DNA from: Curtobacterium sp. L6-1
GTDB lineage: Bacteria; Actinomycetota; Actinomycetes; Actinomycetales; Microbacteriaceae
Length of the DNA stretch: 64,000 nt
Direction: 5' to 3'
NCBI RefSeq assembly: GCF_018885305.1
Contig: NZ_CP076544.1
Span: forward strand, 1,984,001 to 2,048,000
The notes below the pieces were generated by a model. The model did not search any database. It saw nothing but the letters and a program-made list of their open reading frames with translations, and was not told the DNA's origin. Positions within the stretch are counted from its first letter, which is position 1. Each line of letters starts with the position of its first letter. This document shows, in pieces, positions 27,077 through 37,244 of this stretch. Position numbers and translations under genes: made by a program.

Positions 27077-28336
27077 ATGACCGTCGACGCCATCACCAGC
27101 GAGTTCGCCCACTTCGTCACGGAGTCGCCGACCGCGTTCCACGCCGCCTCGGTCGCCCGTGACCGGCTCGTGGCAGCGGGCTTCACGGACCTCGACGAGA
27201 CCGCCGTCTGGCCGACCGAGCCCGGCGCGTACGTCGTGGTCCGCGACGGGGCCGTCATCGCGTGGCGTCTGCCCGAGGGCGCGACCGCGACCACCCCGTT
27301 CCGCATCCTCGGCGCGCACACCGACTCCCCCGGCTTCCGGGTCAAGCCGAACCCGTCCGTCCGCGTCGGCGGGTGGGAGCAGCTCAACGTCGAGGTCTAC
27401 GGCGGCCCGATCCTCTCGACGTGGTTCGACCGCGACCTCCGCATCGCCGGTCGTGTCGTGCACCGCGACGGACAGGTGTCGCTCTTCGACACCGGGCACG
27501 CGGTCGCGCGCATCCCGAACCTCGCGATCCACCTCGACCGCGGCGCCAACGACGGCCCCGCGATCGACAAGCAGCGGCACACGCTGCCCGTCGTCGGCAC
27601 GGACGGTACCGCTGGCGGGACGGACGCCGTCGAGTGGTTGCGCTCGCGCCTCGGCGAGACCGCCGTCTCGTGGGACCTCTTCCTCGCGGACGCGCAGGCC
27701 CCGGCGCGGATCGGCATCGAGCAGGACTTCCTGGCGTCGGCGCGGATGGACAACCTGACGAGCGTGCACGCCGGACTCCGCGGACTCCTCGCGGCCTCGG
27801 GCGACGGCGACCACATCCCGGTGTTCGCCGCGTTCGACCACGAGGAGATCGGTTCGTCGTCGCCCTCGGGCGCCGGTGGCCCGTTCCTCGAGGACGTCCT
27901 CGCCCGCGTGCAGGAGGGCCTCGGTGCGTCGCGGTCCGAGAGCGCCCGCGCGTTCCGTGCCTCGTGGCTGCTGTCGAGCGACGCCGGACACCTGGTGCAC
28001 CCCAACCACTCCGAGAAGCACGACCCGACGAACCGGCCGCGTCCGGGCGCCGGACCCCTGCTGAAGATCAGCGCGAACCAGCGGTACATGACCGAGGCGA
28101 AGGGCACCGCGGTGTTCGCCGCCGCGTGCGAGAGCGCGGGCGTCGCGTACCAGCCGTTCGTCAACGTCAACACGATCCCCGGTGGATCGACCATCGGCCC
28201 GATCGCGGCGACGCGGCTCGGCATCCCGACGATCGACATCGGCGTCGGGCTGCTGTCGATGCACTCGGCCCGGGAGCTCGTGCACGTCGACGACCTCGCC
28301 GCGCTGCACGCCGTGGTCGCCGCCTTCCTGGCCTGA
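27077..28336 (+). CDS. M18-family aminopeptidase
   Basis: A 419-aa cobalt/zinc aminopeptidase of the aspartyl aminopeptidase family. Metal-binding segments are GAHTDSPGFRVKPNP, FAAFDHEEIGS (catalytic EE) and VGLLSMHSARELVH. It removes N-terminal residues from peptides in the cytosol, with acidic residues favoured in some members. The ATG 27077 has CACGAT 6 nt upstream, a weak -10, and no strong ribosome site. Length is normal. Confidence 0.93.
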   Translation: MTVDAITSEFAHFVTESPTAFHAASVARDRLVAAGFTDLDETAVWPTEPGAYVVVRDGAVIAWRLPEGATATTPFRILGAHTDSPGFRVKPNPSVRVGGWEQLNVEVYGGPILSTWFDRDLRIAGRVVHRDGQVSLFDTGHAVARIPNLAIHLDRGANDGPAIDKQRHTLPVVGTDGTAGGTDAVEWLRSRLGETAVSWDLFLADAQAPARIGIEQDFLASARMDNLTSVHAGLRGLLAASGDGDHIPVFAAFDHEEIGSSSPSGAGGPFLEDVLARVQEGLGASRSESARAFRASWLLSSDAGHLVHPNHSEKHDPTNRPRPGAGPLLKISANQRYMTEAKGTAVFAAACESAGVAYQPFVNVNTIPGGSTIGPIAATRLGIPTIDIGVGLLSMHSARELVHVDDLAALHAVVAAFLA

Positions 28337-28552
28337 CGGTCGGGCTCGGACCGGCCCGCCCGACGATCAGGCACGCCCGATCGGACGGGCCCGCTCGATC
28401 GAACGCGCCGGGGCGCCCCCGGACGCCTCCCCCGTCAGCGCTGGCCCCCGGCGTCGCCGGCGTCCACCACAGACGCGTCACCGAGCAGGCCGAAGACCGA
28501 CGTGGTCGACGCCGAGCTGCCTCCGGCGGTCAGCGGAGCGGCCCGGGTCGTC

Positions 28553-29386
28553 CTAGCCGGCGGCGTGCTGCATGAGGGCGCTGACGAAGCCGCCGTCCTG
28601 GAACACGACCACGACGAACACGATCGTGCTGAACACGGTCGCCACCGCTCCCCCGAGCAGCGGCACCCAGAACGTCCGCTTCGCCGCGCGCAGCCGCACG
28701 ACCGACCACCAGAGCGTGAGCGCGTAGACCACGAGCATGCCCACGGCGCTGACCATCGCGGCACCGTTCAGCGAGCCCGGGTCCTGCAGCGCGGTGTAGT
28801 TCGTCTCGAGGGTCTGCCGGACAGCGGACGCGACGGAGCTGATCGACAGCGACTGCACGACGCTCACCAGGCCCATCGCCAGCAGCACGAACGTCAACAG
28901 CACGTCGACCGGCGAGGCGCCGAGCCGTCGGACCGGAGCACCTGCCCCGTCGGTCCGCCCTCCCGGTCGGTGCGACGCGTCCGCGCGGTCAGCGGAGGTC
29001 GGCCGGACAGCAGTGTCGGGACGGTCGCCGGTCGAGCGTGTCCGGTCCTCGGGACCCCGACGTCGGCCGCCGCGGTCGGCGCCCGTGGTCGGACCGGAGG
29101 CGGCCGCTCGCTCGCGGTCGAGTCGTTCCTGCCGCTCCTGTTCGACGAGCACCGGGTTCACCCACCCCTCGGGGGCGTACTCGCCGTACTGCGGCGCGGG
29201 ACGCCCACCGGGCGTGCCGCCCTGGGCGGGACCGGTGGGCTGGGCGTCTGCGGAGTCGGCGGACGGGGCGGGGGTGATCCGGGCCTCCTGGCCGTCGACG
29301 GCGGTGGCATCGCGGTGGGGGACGCCGTGCCAGCCGTCGGCCTGCTCGCGCGTCCGCGCGTCCGTCTGGTCCTGCCGGCCGGTCAC
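28553..29386 (-). CDS. Membrane protein of unknown function (possibly DUF6264)
   Basis: GTG 29386 overlaps the ispH stop as GTGA, so it is coupled to ispH. The 277-aa product has a 165-aa disordered N-terminus rich in Pro, Gly, Arg and Asp (with [12 protein letters not shown]), then three or four membrane helices: [17 protein letters not shown], a middle one near LWWSVVRL, and a last one near [11 protein letters not shown]. Proteins of this shape next to ispH occur in Microbacteriaceae; the DUF number is from memory. Function unknown. Confidence 0.7.
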   Translation of the reverse strand: MTGRQDQTDARTREQADGWHGVPHRDATAVDGQEARITPAPSADSADAQPTGPAQGGTPGGRPAPQYGEYAPEGWVNPVLVEQERQERLDRERAAASGPTTGADRGGRRRGPEDRTRSTGDRPDTAVRPTSADRADASHRPGGRTDGAGAPVRRLGASPVDVLLTFVLLAMGLVSVVQSLSISSVASAVRQTLETNYTALQDPGSLNGAAMVSAVGMLVVYALTLWWSVVRLRAAKRTFWVPLLGGAVATVFSTIVFVVVVFQDGGFVSALMQHAAG

Positions 29387-30447
29387 CGGGTCCGCCCGCC
29401 GAGCGGACGCGTCGGCTTGCCGGCCGCGTCGGTGCGCAGTTCGCGCGGGAGCGAGAACATCAGGTCCTCGTGGGCGGTCACGACCTCCTCGACCGAGCCG
29501 TACCCGGCGTCGGCGAGCTGGTCCAGAACCTCTGCAACCAGGACCTCCGGCACGGAGGCGCCACTCGTCACGCCGACGGTGGCGACGCCGTCGAGCCACT
29601 CCTGGCGGATCTCCTCGGCGTAGTCGACACGGTGGGCGTCCTTCGCGCCGTACTCCAGCGCGACGTCCACGAGCCGGACGCTGTTCGACGAGTTCGCGGA
29701 CCCGACCACGATCACCAGGTCGGCGGCGGGCGCGACCTTCTTGACGGCGACCTGGCGGTTCTGGGTGGCGTAGCAGATGTCGTCCGAGGGCGGGTTCTCG
29801 ATCGAGGGGTACTTCTCGCGCAGGAGTCGGACCGTCTCCATGGTCTCGTCCACGCTCAGGGTGGTCTGCGAGAGCCAGACGAGGTTGTCCGGGTCGGGGA
29901 CCTCGAGCGCGGCGACGTCGGCCGGTCCGTTCACCAGGATCGTCCGCTCGGGGGCGTGGCCCATGGTGCCCTCGACCTCTTCGTGACCGGCGTGCCCGAT
30001 GAGGATGATGGTGCGCTCCGCCTTCGCGAAGCGGGTCGCTTCACGGTGCACCTTGGTGACGAGCGGGCAGGTGGCGTCGATGGCGTGCAGGTCGCGGTCC
30101 GCGGCGCCCGCGACGACGGCCGGTGAGACACCGTGGGCGCTGAAGACGACGTGCGAGCCGCGGGGGACCTCGGCGACGTCGTCGACGAAGACCGCGCCGC
30201 GCTGCTCGAGCGTGGAGACGACGTGGACGTTGTGGACGATCTGCTTGCGGACGTACACGGGCTCGCCGTACTGCTCGAGCGCCTTCTCGACCGCGACCAC
30301 CGCACGGTCCACCCCGGCGCAGTACCCGCGCGGGGCGGCGAGCAGGACGCGCTTGGTCCCGTCGACGGGCACGTCCCGCAGACGCCCACGGGCAGCGGGG
30401 ACCCGCGGCGGGGCGAGCGGGACCGAGTGGCCGTTGGTGATCGTCAC
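29383..30447 (-). CDS. ispH: 4-hydroxy-3-methylbut-2-enyl diphosphate reductase
   Basis: Last step of the MEP pathway, giving IPP and DMAPP. The three Fe-S cysteines lie in [21 protein letters not shown] and [10 protein letters not shown], and FSAHGVSP provides the active-site His. 354 aa with a short N-terminal tail of about 25 aa before the fold. GTG 30447 is 7 nt after TATCAT, the leaderless pattern. The gene is divergent from xseA and followed by a coupled membrane protein gene. Confidence 0.96.
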   Translation of the reverse strand: MTITNGHSVPLAPPRVPAARGRLRDVPVDGTKRVLLAAPRGYCAGVDRAVVAVEKALEQYGEPVYVRKQIVHNVHVVSTLEQRGAVFVDDVAEVPRGSHVVFSAHGVSPAVVAGAADRDLHAIDATCPLVTKVHREATRFAKAERTIILIGHAGHEEVEGTMGHAPERTILVNGPADVAALEVPDPDNLVWLSQTTLSVDETMETVRLLREKYPSIENPPSDDICYATQNRQVAVKKVAPAADLVIVVGSANSSNSVRLVDVALEYGAKDAHRVDYAEEIRQEWLDGVATVGVTSGASVPEVLVAEVLDQLADAGYGSVEEVVTAHEDLMFSLPRELRTDAAGKPTRPLGGRTR

Positions 30448-30570
30448 GTCCCCGATGATAGGTGAGGGGGTCCCGCGCAGCCTGGGCACGGACGAGGCCG
30501 TGGAGAACCCCGGACCACCGGGATGTCACCGGTGTCCGGCAGCATGACGAGCACGACCGGGAGGAGCACG

Positions 30571-31890
30571 ATGGCGATCGAACAGGGGCCACCCACGGCA
30601 GAGGACCCGTGGCCGGTCGCGCTGCTCGGCGCGAAGCTCCGCGACTGGATCGACCGGCTCGGCGTCGCCTGGGTCGAGGGTGAGATCACGCAGTGGAACG
30701 TCGCCGGCGGCAACGTCTACGGCAAGCTCAAGGACGTCGACGTCGACGCGACGGTGTCCTTCTCCATCTGGTCGAGCGTGCGCTCCCGGGTGCCGGCCGA
30801 CCTCAAGCAGGGTGCCCGCGTGGTCGCCGCGGTGAAGCCGAACTACTGGGTCAAGGGCGGCTCGCTCACCATGCAGGTGGTCGAGATGAAGCACGTCGGG
30901 CTCGGTGACCTGCTCGAACGGCTCGAACGGCTCCGGCGGGCCCTCGCCGAGGAGGGCCTGTTCGACCCGTCGCGCAAGAGGCGCCTGCCATTCCTCCCGC
31001 ACCGGATCGGCCTGGTCACCGGCAAGGACTCCGACGCCGAGAAGGACGTCAAGCGGAACGCCCAGCTGCGGTGGCCCCAGGTCGAGTTCCGCACCGTGCA
31101 CACCGCCGTCCAGGGCGACCGTGCCGTGGCCGAGGTCACGGCGGCGATCCAGGAACTCGACGCCGACCCCGAGGTCGACGTGATCATCGTCGCCCGCGGT
31201 GGTGGCGACTTCCAGAACCTCCTCGGCTTCAGCGACGAAGGGCTCGTCCGGGCCGCCGCCGCGGCGACGACCCCCATCGTGTCGGCCATCGGGCACGAAG
31301 CCGACCGGCCGATCCTCGACGAGGTCGCCGACCTCCGCGCCTCCACGCCGACGGACGCGGCCAAGCGGGTCGTCCCGGACGTCGCCGAGGAGCTCGCGAA
31401 CGTCCGTCAGGCCCGCGCGCGGCTCGGCCTGCGGCTCTCGCACACCCTCTCGGTCGAGGCCGACCGGATCGCCGCGCTGCGGTCCCGACCCGCGCTCGCC
31501 TCCACCGCCTGGCTCGTCGACTCCCGCGCCGAGGAGGTCGCCCGCGACCTCTCGCGCGCCCGTGAACTCCTGGACCGGCGCATCGAGCGCTCCCACTCCG
31601 AGGTCGGCCACCTGACCGGACGGCTCCGGGCGCTCTCGCCGCGCGACACGCTCCGGCGCGGGTACGCCATCGTCCAGACGAGCAGCGGTTCGGTCGTGCG
31701 CGGGACGGACGACCTCGACGGCGCGACGCCGGTGCACGTGACGCTCGGCACGGGGACGGCGGTCGGGACGCTCGAGGCGGACGGCCCGGGGCCGGACGGC
31801 TCCGGCCCGCGCGGCTCAGGGACCGACGGTCCCCGGTCGGACGGATCCGGAGCCGACGCGTCGGGTCCGGCCGGGTCGGGCTCGGCCTGA
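30571..31890 (+). CDS. xseA: Exodeoxyribonuclease VII large subunit
   Basis: A 439-aa subunit with an N-terminal OB fold (VAWVEGEITQWNVAGGNVYG), catalytic domain (RIGLVTGKDSDAEKD; DVIIVARGGGDFQNL; ATTPIVSAIGHEAD) and coiled coil (residues about 265-365). With XseB it degrades single-stranded DNA in repair. Start ATG 30571 has GGGAGGAG 5 nt upstream. The last 38 residues are a low-complexity tail of Gly, Ser, Pro and Asp after the normal end of the family. Confidence 0.96.
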   Translation: MAIEQGPPTAEDPWPVALLGAKLRDWIDRLGVAWVEGEITQWNVAGGNVYGKLKDVDVDATVSFSIWSSVRSRVPADLKQGARVVAAVKPNYWVKGGSLTMQVVEMKHVGLGDLLERLERLRRALAEEGLFDPSRKRRLPFLPHRIGLVTGKDSDAEKDVKRNAQLRWPQVEFRTVHTAVQGDRAVAEVTAAIQELDADPEVDVIIVARGGGDFQNLLGFSDEGLVRAAAAATTPIVSAIGHEADRPILDEVADLRASTPTDAAKRVVPDVAEELANVRQARARLGLRLSHTLSVEADRIAALRSRPALASTAWLVDSRAEEVARDLSRARELLDRRIERSHSEVGHLTGRLRALSPRDTLRRGYAIVQTSSGSVVRGTDDLDGATPVHVTLGTGTAVGTLEADGPGPDGSGPRGSGTDGPRSDGSGADASGPAGSGSA

Positions 31891-31989
31891 TCCAGGAGGC
31901 CCGTCCCCCGCTCTGCGCGGACGGCGCGGTCCTCCACAGCCTGCGTCGGGCAGCGGAACCGTCGGTGGCGGCTCGGTAGGATCGTCAGC

Positions 31990-32253
31990 GTGTCTTCCGA
32001 GCAGCAGTCCGAGCAGTCCGACGTCCGCTCGCTGAGCTATGAAGCGGCGCGGGACGAACTCGTCCGCGTCGTCTCCGAACTCGAGCAGGGGTCGGCGACC
32101 CTCGAGCGTTCCCTGGGTCTGTGGGAGCGCGGCGAAGCCCTCGCGGCGCGGTGTGAAGAGTGGCTCGTCGGCGCGCGGGCACGGCTCGACGCAGCGCGGG
32201 CGGCGACCGAGGACGGCGCTGCCGACCAGGCGGCACCCGGTGACGAACGATGA
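31990..32253 (+). CDS. xseB: Exodeoxyribonuclease VII small subunit
   Basis: The 87-aa partner of XseA: SYEAARDELVRVVSELEQGS is the family helix, followed by LGLWERGEALAARCEEWL. TAGGAT ends 7 nt before the GTG start, so it seems to have its own leaderless promoter even though it is 99 nt after xseA. It overlaps the next gene by ATGA. Confidence 0.94.
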   Translation: MSSEQQSEQSDVRSLSYEAARDELVRVVSELEQGSATLERSLGLWERGEALAARCEEWLVGARARLDAARAATEDGAADQAAPGDER

Positions 32254-32888
32254 GCGACCCGGAGACCGGACGCCCGATCGTCGCCGAGCTCGGACGTCCC
32301 GAGACGCCCGAGGAGACCTGGGCCCGCAAGGACACCGCACGGCGCGCTCGTCGTGAGCACCAGACGGCGTTCAACCTCGTGCTGGCGCTCATCGCCTCGC
32401 TCGGCATCGTGCTGTTCCTGGTCGCGGTCGTCGTGCGTCCCGACCAGTCGATCGACCGCGCGGTGGACTACCGCCAGGTCGCCGAACAGGCGGACGTCTC
32501 CGGCGCCACGCTCCTCGTGCCCTCGCTGCCGTCCGCGTACACGTCGAACCACGCCGAGTACCAGTCGGGGTCGTCCCGCGGGGTCGCCGTCTGGACGATC
32601 GGGCTCCTGACGCCGGACGACCAGTACATCGGCATGCACCAGGGCATCGACGCCAACGCGACGTGGGTCGCCGACCAGCTCGAGCAGAAGCCGGCCACGG
32701 GCTCCCGGACGATCGACGGCACGAAGTGGACCGTGTACGACCGCCGCGACGAAGGCAAGGACGCGGGCAACAACACCTACGCCCTCGTGACCACGTCCGG
32801 ACGCGACACCGTGGTCCTCGCCGGCACCGCCGACGACCGCTCCTTCCGCACCGTCGCGACCGCCGTGGGCAAGCAACTCAGCGAGTGA
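32250..32888 (+). CDS. DUF4245 domain protein (membrane-anchored)
   Basis: A 212-aa protein with a cytoplasmic N-terminus (35 aa, charged), one membrane helix (FNLVLALIASLGIVLFLVA) and an external DUF4245 domain (RAVDYRQVAEQAD; TGSRTIDGTKWTVYD). The family is actinobacterial and lies near xse and fum genes; function unknown. ATGA overlap with xseB suggests coupled translation. Confidence 0.88.
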   Translation: MSDPETGRPIVAELGRPETPEETWARKDTARRARREHQTAFNLVLALIASLGIVLFLVAVVVRPDQSIDRAVDYRQVAEQADVSGATLLVPSLPSAYTSNHAEYQSGSSRGVAVWTIGLLTPDDQYIGMHQGIDANATWVADQLEQKPATGSRTIDGTKWTVYDRRDEGKDAGNNTYALVTTSGRDTVVLAGTADDRSFRTVATAVGKQLSE

Positions 32889-33003
32889 CGCCGACGGCCC
32901 GCGGCCGCTCCGCCGAGCACGACGACCACGATCCCGACCAGCGCCACCGCCACGACCGCGACACCCTGATCCGAGAACCCGAACGCCCGAGGAACCACAC
33001 ACG

Positions 33004-33618
33004 ATGACCGACCGCGCAGCATCCACCCCCGCCGACGCCCTCCGAATCCTGGTCGACGGCAACGCCCGCTTCGCCGCGGACAAGCGCCGCACCGGGCGGA
33101 TCGACCCCGAACGACGCTCGGAACTGCAGGGCTCGCAGGCCCCGTTCGCGACCGTCCTCGGCTGCTCGGACTCGCGGGTGCCGTTCGAGCACGTGTTCGA
33201 CGCCGGGATCGGTGACGTCTTCGCGATCCGCAACGCGGGCCAGATCGTCGACGACGTCGTGCTCGGGTCGATCGAGTTCGCCGTCGTGGCGCTCGGCACC
33301 CCGCTCGTCGTCGTCCTCCGTCACACCAAGTGCGGTGCCGTCGCCGCCGCCCGCTCGGGTGAGCCCGTCCCCGCGCCGCACCTGCAGTCCCTCGTCGACG
33401 CGATCGCCCCGAGCGTCGAGCGTGTCCGCGCCACCGACCCCGACGTCGAGCAGGAGTCGGTCGGCGCCGCGCACCTCGAGTCGACGCTGAAGGCGATCCT
33501 GGACCGTTCGGGCGCCGTGTCCGACGCCATCGCGGAGGGTAGGTTGGCCGTGGTCGGCGCGACCTACGACCTCACCACGGGAGAGGTCTCGATCGACACC
33601 GTCGTCGGTCAGGCCTGA
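33004..33618 (+). CDS. Beta-class carbonic anhydrase
   Basis: A 204-aa zinc enzyme converting CO2 to bicarbonate. The zinc ligands and active-site Asp lie in [14 protein letters not shown] and [30 protein letters not shown] is typical. Ribosome site GAGGAACC is 9 nt before ATG 33004. It may supply bicarbonate to biosynthetic carboxylases; no other inorganic-carbon genes are nearby. Confidence 0.95.
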   Translation: MTDRAASTPADALRILVDGNARFAADKRRTGRIDPERRSELQGSQAPFATVLGCSDSRVPFEHVFDAGIGDVFAIRNAGQIVDDVVLGSIEFAVVALGTPLVVVLRHTKCGAVAAARSGEPVPAPHLQSLVDAIAPSVERVRATDPDVEQESVGAAHLESTLKAILDRSGAVSDAIAEGRLAVVGATYDLTTGEVSIDTVVGQA

Positions 33619-33622
33619 TCCT

Positions 33623-33668
33623 CCGGTGCTGCGTCGCCCGTGGTCCGCCACGGGCGACGCAGCACCGG
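33623..33668 (+). terminator. Terminator after the carbonic anhydrase gene
   Basis: A 21-bp perfect stem, CCGGTGCTGCGTCGCCCGTG with its complement, around a TCCG loop, 4 nt after the stop. The loop is UNCG-type in the RNA, which adds stability. Confidence 0.8.
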
Positions 33669-33779
33669 GAGCACCGCCCGACGACGACCCCGCTCCGGCA
33701 GCGACGACCAGCCGGACGGCCACCGACACCGCCGCGACCGCGACCCGGTGTGAGCACCACGAGGAAGGACCACGACGAC

Positions 33780-35192
33780 GTGACCGACACCACCACCCCC
33801 GCTGACGGCGAGTTCCGCACCGAGCACGACACGATGGGCGAGGTGCGGGTCCCCGCGTCGGCCCTCTACCGTGCGCAGACGCAGCGGGCCGTGGAGAACT
33901 TCCCGATCTCGGGCACCGGCCTCGAGTCGGCGCAGATCGTGGCCCTCGCCCGGATCAAGCGGGCCGCCGCCCTCGTGAACGGCCGCCTGGGCATCCTCGA
34001 CGACTCGATCGCGCAGGCCATCGCGCAAGCGGCGGACTCGGTGATCGGCGGTGCGCACCACGAGCACTTCCCGGTCGACGTGTACCAGACGGGCAGCGGC
34101 ACCTCGTCGAACATGAACATGAACGAGGTCCTCGCCACCCTGGCGTCCCGCGTCGCCGACGCCGAGGTCCACCCGAACGACCACGTGAACGCGTCGCAGT
34201 CCTCGAACGACGTGTTCCCCACCTCGGTGCACGTCGCCGTGACGGACGCCCTGATCCGGTCGCTCGTGCCGGCGCTCGAGCACCTGGCCGAGTCCCTCGA
34301 GCGCAAGGCCACCGAGTGGTCCGGCGCCGTGAAGTCCGGTCGGACGCACCTCATGGACGCGACGCCGGTCACCCTCGGGCAGGAGTTCGGCGGCTACGCG
34401 CGCCAGGTCCGCCTGGGCATCGAGCGGGTGCAGGCGACCCTTCCCCGCGTCGCCGAGGTACCGCTCGGGGGCACCGCGGTCGGCACGGGAATCAACACGC
34501 CGAAGGGCTTCCCGCAGCAGGTGATCGCCCAGCTCGCCGAGGACACCGGCCTGCCGATCACCGAGGCGCTCGACCACTTCGAGGCCCAGGGTGCACGCGA
34601 CGCCCTCGTCGAGGCCTCCGGCGCGCTCAAGGTCATCGCCGTGAGCCTCACGAAGATCAACAACGACCTGCGCTGGATGGGCTCCGGTCCGAACACGGGT
34701 CTGGGCGAGCTGCACATCCCCGACCTCCAGCCGGGTTCCTCGATCATGCCCGGCAAGGTGAACCCGGTCATCCCGGAGGCCACGCTCATGGTCGCCGCGC
34801 GGGTCATCGGCAACGACGCCACGGTCTCGTGGGCCGGCGCGTCCGGGTCGTTCGAGCTCAACGTCGCGATCCCGGTGATGGGCACGGCGCTGCTCGAGTC
34901 GATCCGGCTCCTCGCGAACAGCTCGCGGGTGCTCGCCGACAAGACCGTCGACGGACTGCAGGCGAACCTCGAGCGGGCGCGGGCGTTCGCCGAGTCGTCG
35001 CCGTCGATCGTGACACCGCTCAACCGCGTCATCGGGTACGAAGCGGCGGCGAAGGTCGCGAAGTACGCCGTCGCCGAGGGGCTCACGGTCCGCGAGGCCG
35101 TCGTCGCCCTCGGTCACGTCGAGCGCGGCGAGGTCACCGAGGATCAGCTCGACAGCGCCCTCGACGTCCTGAGCATGACGCGCCCCAACTGA
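33780..35192 (+). CDS. fumC: Fumarate hydratase class II
   Basis: The oxygen-stable fumarase of the TCA cycle, 470 aa. The signature [16 protein letters not shown] is present, with [19 protein letters not shown] substrate loop ([12 protein letters not shown]) and [12 protein letters not shown] prefer GTG 33780 (AGGAAGGA 10 nt upstream) to GTG 33750, which has no ribosome site. Convergent with the phoH gene. Confidence 0.97.
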   Translation: MTDTTTPADGEFRTEHDTMGEVRVPASALYRAQTQRAVENFPISGTGLESAQIVALARIKRAAALVNGRLGILDDSIAQAIAQAADSVIGGAHHEHFPVDVYQTGSGTSSNMNMNEVLATLASRVADAEVHPNDHVNASQSSNDVFPTSVHVAVTDALIRSLVPALEHLAESLERKATEWSGAVKSGRTHLMDATPVTLGQEFGGYARQVRLGIERVQATLPRVAEVPLGGTAVGTGINTPKGFPQQVIAQLAEDTGLPITEALDHFEAQGARDALVEASGALKVIAVSLTKINNDLRWMGSGPNTGLGELHIPDLQPGSSIMPGKVNPVIPEATLMVAARVIGNDATVSWAGASGSFELNVAIPVMGTALLESIRLLANSSRVLADKTVDGLQANLERARAFAESSPSIVTPLNRVIGYEAAAKVAKYAVAEGLTVREAVVALGHVERGEVTEDQLDSALDVLSMTRPN

Positions 35193-35226
35193 CGGACGTG
35201 TGCTGCCCGACACGGCTCTCGCGCCC

Positions 35227-35266
35227 AGCGACACTCCTCGCGCTCGCGAGCGCGAGGAGTGTCGCT
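35227..35266. terminator. 40-bp perfect palindrome between fumC and phoH
   Basis: AGCGACACTCCTCGCGCTCG followed at once by its exact reverse complement. Just downstream, 35286-35329 forms another hairpin made only of G and C plus one TCT loop. Both lie between convergent genes and could stop transcription from either side. Confidence 0.7.
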
Positions 35267-35323
35267 CAGACCGAGTCTCGGCACCGGCCGGCCGGCCCGG
35301 TCTGGCCGGGCGGCCCGGCCGGC

Positions 35324-36706
35324 CTACCCGAGGTCGGGCGAGTCGAGCATCTCGGTCACGAGCGCCGCGATCGCCGAGCGCTCCGACCGCGTCAGCGTCA
35401 CGTGGGCGAACAGCGGGTGCCCCTTGAGCCGCTCGATCACGGACGCGACCCCGTCGTGCCGGCCGACCCGCAGGTTGTCCCGCTGCGCCACGTCGTGGGT
35501 CAGGACGACGCGCGAGTTCTGCCCGATCCGGGACAGCATCGTGAGCAGGACGTTGCGTTCGAGGGACTGCGCCTCGTCGACGATGACGAACGCGTCGTGC
35601 AGGGAGCGCCCGCGGATGTGCGTGAGCGGCAGGACCTCGAGCATGCCGCGCTCGACGACCTCGTCCAGGACGTTGTCCGACACCAGCGCACCGAGGGTGT
35701 CGAACACGGCCTGCGCCCAGGGGTTCATCTTCTCGGAGGCGTCCCCGGGCAGGAATCCGAGCTCCTGCCCGCCGACGGCGTAGAGCGGCCGGAACACCAT
35801 GATCTTCTTGTGCTGCTGCCGCTCGAGCACGGCCTCGAGGCCGGCGCACAGCGCGAGGGCGGACTTGCCTGTCCCGGCGCTGCCGCCGAGCGAGACGATG
35901 CCGATCTCCGGGTCGAGCAGCGCGTCGATCGCGAGGCGCTGTTCGGCGGAGCGGCCGCGGAGGCCGAAGACCTCGCGGTCGCCGCGCACGAGGGACACCG
36001 ATCCGGCGGTGTGCACGCGGCCGAGCGCCGAGCCCCGCTCGGAGTGGATGACGACGCCGGTGTTGACCGGGACGCCGGCGAGGTCGGCGGTGCGGATCTC
36101 CTCGGTCTCGTAGAGGGCGGCGACCTGGTCCCCGGAGACCTGCAGGGTCGTGATGCCCGTGTACCCGGTGTCGACGGCGAGCTCGGCGCGGTACTCCTGG
36201 GCCGCGAGGCCGATCGACGCCGCCTTGACCCGGAGCGGCAGGTCCTTCGAGACGACGACCACGTCGAGGCCGTCGTTCGCCAGGTTCGACGCGACCGCGA
36301 GGATGCGTGAGTCGTTGTCGCCGAGCTGCAGACCGGAGGGCAGGACGGACTGGTTCGAGTGGTTCAGCTCGACGCGCAGGGACCCGCCGTCGCCGACCGC
36401 CACGGGGAAGTCCAGCCGCTCGTGCTCGACCCGCAGTTCGTCGAGGATCCGGAGTGCCTGACGCGCGAAGTACCCGATCTCGGGGTCGTTGCGCTTCGAC
36501 TCGAGCTCGCTGACGACCACGACGGGCAGGACGACCGCGTGCTCGTCGAACCGGAACAGGGCGCGCGGATCGCTGAGCAGCACGGAGGTGTCCAGCACGT
36601 AGGTGCGCTGGGCGACCGGCGTGGACGAGTCCGCGGCCCGGCTGCCGGCAGTGGCGTGCTGCGGCGAGGTGGACGACGTTCCGCGAGAGACGTTCTGAGA
36701 GGTCAC
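35324..36706 (-). CDS. phoH: PhoH-like protein with N-terminal PIN domain
   Basis: A 460-aa two-domain protein. Residues about 35-160 form a PIN ribonuclease domain ([45 protein letters not shown]). The C-terminal half is a PhoH ATPase with Walker [11 protein letters not shown] and Walker [13 protein letters not shown]-PhoH proteins are RNA helicase/nucleases in mycobacteria. GTG 36706 has GGAG 5 nt upstream; GTG 36712 is in frame but overlaps that site. The 30-aa Ser/Thr-rich N-terminus looks disordered. Confidence 0.94.
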   Translation of the reverse strand: MTSQNVSRGTSSTSPQHATAGSRAADSSTPVAQRTYVLDTSVLLSDPRALFRFDEHAVVLPVVVVSELESKRNDPEIGYFARQALRILDELRVEHERLDFPVAVGDGGSLRVELNHSNQSVLPSGLQLGDNDSRILAVASNLANDGLDVVVVSKDLPLRVKAASIGLAAQEYRAELAVDTGYTGITTLQVSGDQVAALYETEEIRTADLAGVPVNTGVVIHSERGSALGRVHTAGSVSLVRGDREVFGLRGRSAEQRLAIDALLDPEIGIVSLGGSAGTGKSALALCAGLEAVLERQQHKKIMVFRPLYAVGGQELGFLPGDASEKMNPWAQAVFDTLGALVSDNVLDEVVERGMLEVLPLTHIRGRSLHDAFVIVDEAQSLERNVLLTMLSRIGQNSRVVLTHDVAQRDNLRVGRHDGVASVIERLKGHPLFAHVTLTRSERSAIAALVTEMLDSPDLG

Positions 36707-36968
36707 GACCACTCCATCCCCGGGCCGCGCTCGGCCCGGTCATGTCCTTCGACGCGGCCACTGGAGCGGTCCCGGAGCACCGACCGTGGCCGCTCCGACC
36801 GGGCGCGTTGCCCGATGTCGCCAAGCTACGTCCGGCCCCCGACGGGCCGACACCGACACGCTGACCGAGCGGTTACGGTCGCGTGACGGCTCCCTGAACG
36901 CGCGAGGCGCGCTCCGCGCGGGCCGGGAGGCCCGCCACCGGCCCGCCACGCGCCTCCCGCCCGTGGGC

Positions 36969-37179
36969 GGCCCCGCGCTGCGCCCCGCCACGAACACTGC
37001 GCCCCGTCGGAACGGGGCGCGACCCGCGTAGCGGGGCGCGGCGTGCCGCGACGTGCGCAGCGCAGCGGGCGCGCCACGCCGCGCGGGCCGCGACGTGCGC
37101 AGCGCGCGGCCCCGCGCTGCGCCCTGCCACGAACACCGCGCCCCGTCGGAACGGGGCGCGACCCGCGTAGCGGGGCGCG
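36969..37179. repeat. Two copies of a 72-bp repeat in the phoH/aminotransferase gap
   Basis: Copy 1 is 36969-37041 and copy 2 is 37108-37179; they differ at two positions and are offset by 139 bp. Each copy contains GCGCCCCGT/ACGGGGCGC, a 9-bp stem with a CGGA loop. CGACGTGCGCAGC occurs three times nearby (from about 37050, 37091 and 37179). The whole interval 36713-37244 holds no gene: its 5' part has the promoter region of phoH and a GGGAGGCCCG half-site, the rest is this repeat cluster. Confidence 0.75.
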
Positions 37180-37185
37180 ACGTGC

Positions 37186-37232
37186 GCAGCACGCAGCACG
37201 CAGCGCAGCGCAGCGCGCAGCGCAGCGCAGCG
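37186..37232. repeat. Short tandem repeat of CGCAG
   Basis: Units of CGCAG, interrupted by ACGCAG and GCGCAG variants, continue to about 12 nt before the end of the aminotransferase gene. Length could vary by slippage. Confidence 0.65.
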
Positions 37233-37244
37233 CGAGCCGCTCCG

